From Fodinibius salicampi (GTDB lineage: Bacteria; Bacteroidota; Rhodothermia; Balneolales; Balneolaceae): 64,000 nt of DNA. Both the position numbers and the translations under genes were made by a program. Below the pieces are notes generated by a model, which saw nothing but the letters and a program-made list of their open reading frames with translations, did no database searches and had not been told where the DNA came from. This document shows positions 63,153 through 64,000 of the stretch, one piece after another. Location: positions 1,178,001 through 1,242,000 of the forward strand of contig NZ_BAABRS010000001.1 of assembly GCF_039545095.1 (NCBI RefSeq), given 5' to 3'. Each line of letters opens with the position of its first letter. Within the stretch, counting starts at the first letter, position 1.

Positions 63153-63845
63153 TCAAAACCCAAAGGTAAACACCTGTTCAGAATAGGCGCGCACCGGCTC
63201 TCCCCCTTCCCGGGCGGGCTGAAATTTCCACTGCAAGGCGGCTTCACGGGTCTCCTCTTCCAGTCCGTATCCGATGCTGTCCACAATCTTATAGTTCCCG
63301 GAGCCTCCATTTCCATATAAACGGATTTCCAGGATGTTGGCCTCCTCAACATTGCCATCCCGATCCACCAGAAATTGTACCATAATTTCGGCTTTGATAT
63401 TGGCCCTGCGGGCCGATTCTGTGGCGGTGGCTTCTACGATGCGCGTCACCCGGGGTGGTTGCTGTGGATTTCCAGCAACAGGACCTTCTTCCTCCCCCTG
63501 CTCTCCTATCCTGGATTCGGAAAGAGGGTCTGGATTTTCTGAATATTCAATATCATCGAGCTCCGTGAGTTCTTCCTCAATTATTTCATCGGTCGGCTCG
63601 GGAATGGGCGCAGTCGGCTGAGGTGGCGGGGGCGGACTGCTGGACTGTCGCGTAATGATGGCCTCCTCAAATGTAATAGCATCTTCCTGCAGATCGCTGG
63701 CGGAAAACCGATCATCGGGTAACGGCTGGGCGGGCCAAAATTTGATAATCCCAATGATCAATAGCTGGGCCAAGATGATGGACATCATTATACGAAGCCG
63801 GTAATAAAACCGTTCCCTGCTGTTATATTTCGGGTCTTTTGTCAA
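63153..63845 (-). CDS. TonB-family energy transducer
   Basis: 230 residues. Short cytoplasmic N-terminus, one TM helix (MMSIILAQLLIIGIIKFW), a Pro-rich stretch (SSPPPPPQPTAPIPEP) and acidic linker, then the TonB C-terminal domain: KAEIMVQFLVDRDGNVEEANIL and the end EEETREAALQWKFQPAREGGEPVRAYSEQVFTFGF. It passes proton-motive energy to outer-membrane receptors. The start appears to be TTG at 63845 with AGAGAG upstream; an ATG pair near residue 20 would remove the cytoplasmic part. It follows the partial gene at the right edge by 25 bp. Confidence 0.85.
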   Translation of the reverse strand: MTKDPKYNSRERFYYRLRIMMSIILAQLLIIGIIKFWPAQPLPDDRFSASDLQEDAITFEEAIITRQSSSPPPPPQPTAPIPEPTDEIIEEELTELDDIEYSENPDPLSESRIGEQGEEEGPVAGNPQQPPRVTRIVEATATESARRANIKAEIMVQFLVDRDGNVEEANILEIRLYGNGGSGNYKIVDSIGYGLEEETREAALQWKFQPAREGGEPVRAYSEQVFTFGF

Positions 63846-63870
63846 AGATGCTCTCTGTTAAGTATACGTA

Positions 63871-64000
63871 CTATAACGATTTCAGCTCATCATTCATTAA
63901 AGAATAGGCTTCTTGTTTCATATCAGCAACAGAATCGTAATCCCCACTCTTCATAGGGTCCAGAATGGATATCCTGAATTCCTGCTGTGGCGATACCTTC
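63871..64000 (-). CDS. C-terminus of a probable lysophospholipid acyltransferase (partial)
   Basis: The last 42 codons of a gene entering from the right edge: FRISILDPMKSGDYDSVADM then KQEAYSLMNDELKSL and a stop at 63871-63873. The strand 'ISILDPM' followed by a helix with 'VADMKQEAYSLMNDEL' is the usual end of PlsC-type 1-acylglycerol-3-phosphate acyltransferases, but too little is present to be sure. Confidence 0.4.
   Translation of the reverse strand, partial: KVSPQQEFRISILDPMKSGDYDSVADMKQEAYSLMNDELKSL

Noticed and set aside
62898-63358. Open frames across the tRNA-Ser region
   Set aside because: They overlap a complete tRNA-Ser with its terminator and resemble no protein; they are shadows of the GC-rich tRNA and the TonB gene.

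Overview
The window looks like chromosomal DNA of a marine or halophilic member of the Bacteroidota/Rhodothermota/Balneolota group, most likely a Balneolaceae-type organism. This rests on gene content (DUF4837 lipoprotein, Bacteroidota-type GG-leader peptides, SbsA-Ig lipoprotein, large numbers of six-bladed beta-propeller lipoproteins, weak Shine-Dalgarno sites) and is an inference, not a species call.

Layout. 1-5.4 kb is ordinary housekeeping DNA: the start of an MprF/LPG-synthase-like membrane protein, an Ig-like lipoprotein, a pncB-pncA NAD-salvage pair and an FAD oxidoreductase. From 5.5 to 61.7 kb every protein-coding gene lies on the minus strand, and the region is dominated by 26 six-bladed beta-propeller genes. 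24 are intact genes with an N-terminal lipobox or signal peptide plus the later outlier at 59.2 kb; one (16594-17721) is broken by a single in-frame TGA. Three further 3' fragments (20.9, 44.5 and 48.4 kb) remain. Nearly all carry a G-x-G-P-G-E-F motif about 75-150 residues from the start. Threaded through the array are the parts of an RND efflux system (permeases at 7.3-10.5 and 55.0-58.0 kb, adaptor at 39.9-41.1 kb) and a DUF4837 lipoprotein, which look like older neighbours separated by growth of the array.

The centre, 21.1-33.1 kb, is a ribosomal-peptide (RiPP) locus: two 88-residue precursors with a shared double-glycine leader and six cysteines each, a C39-peptidase ABC exporter with its HlyD partner, a fusion of VKOR and DsbA-like thioredoxin domains (disulfide formation), a GT2-like glycosyltransferase with a GWGREDGD motif, a LanC-like protein without zinc ligands, and an AraC-type regulator. 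The toolkit (Cys-rich GG peptide, C39 exporter, thiol oxidase, glycosyltransferase) resembles that of glycocins such as sublancin, but the proteins are different. Three of its genes, and one decayed site, share a promoter with three TTAACA boxes at fixed distance from a TATA-like -10.

The most informative architecture is a repeating cassette: a propeller gene directly followed by a C39 exporter gene. It occurs four times (19.0-17.8, 25.9-22.6, 30.0-28.4 and 34.9-33.3 kb), twice with a precursor peptide in front; three of the four exporters are decayed. This suggests that the propeller array grew by duplication of precursor-propeller-exporter cassettes with loss of the exporters, and that at least some propellers work with the peptide system.

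53.8-55 kb and 42.4-43.2 kb hold copies of a hairpin-ended dispersed repeat, a third copy being at 6.8-7.1 kb. 58.2-62.6 kb holds two IS200-like REP transposase genes (one broken) that carry palindromic REP units inside their own reading frames. 62.7-62.85 kb is a 22-bp tandem repeat. The window ends with tRNA-Ser(GGA), a TonB-family protein and the tail of a probable acyltransferase.
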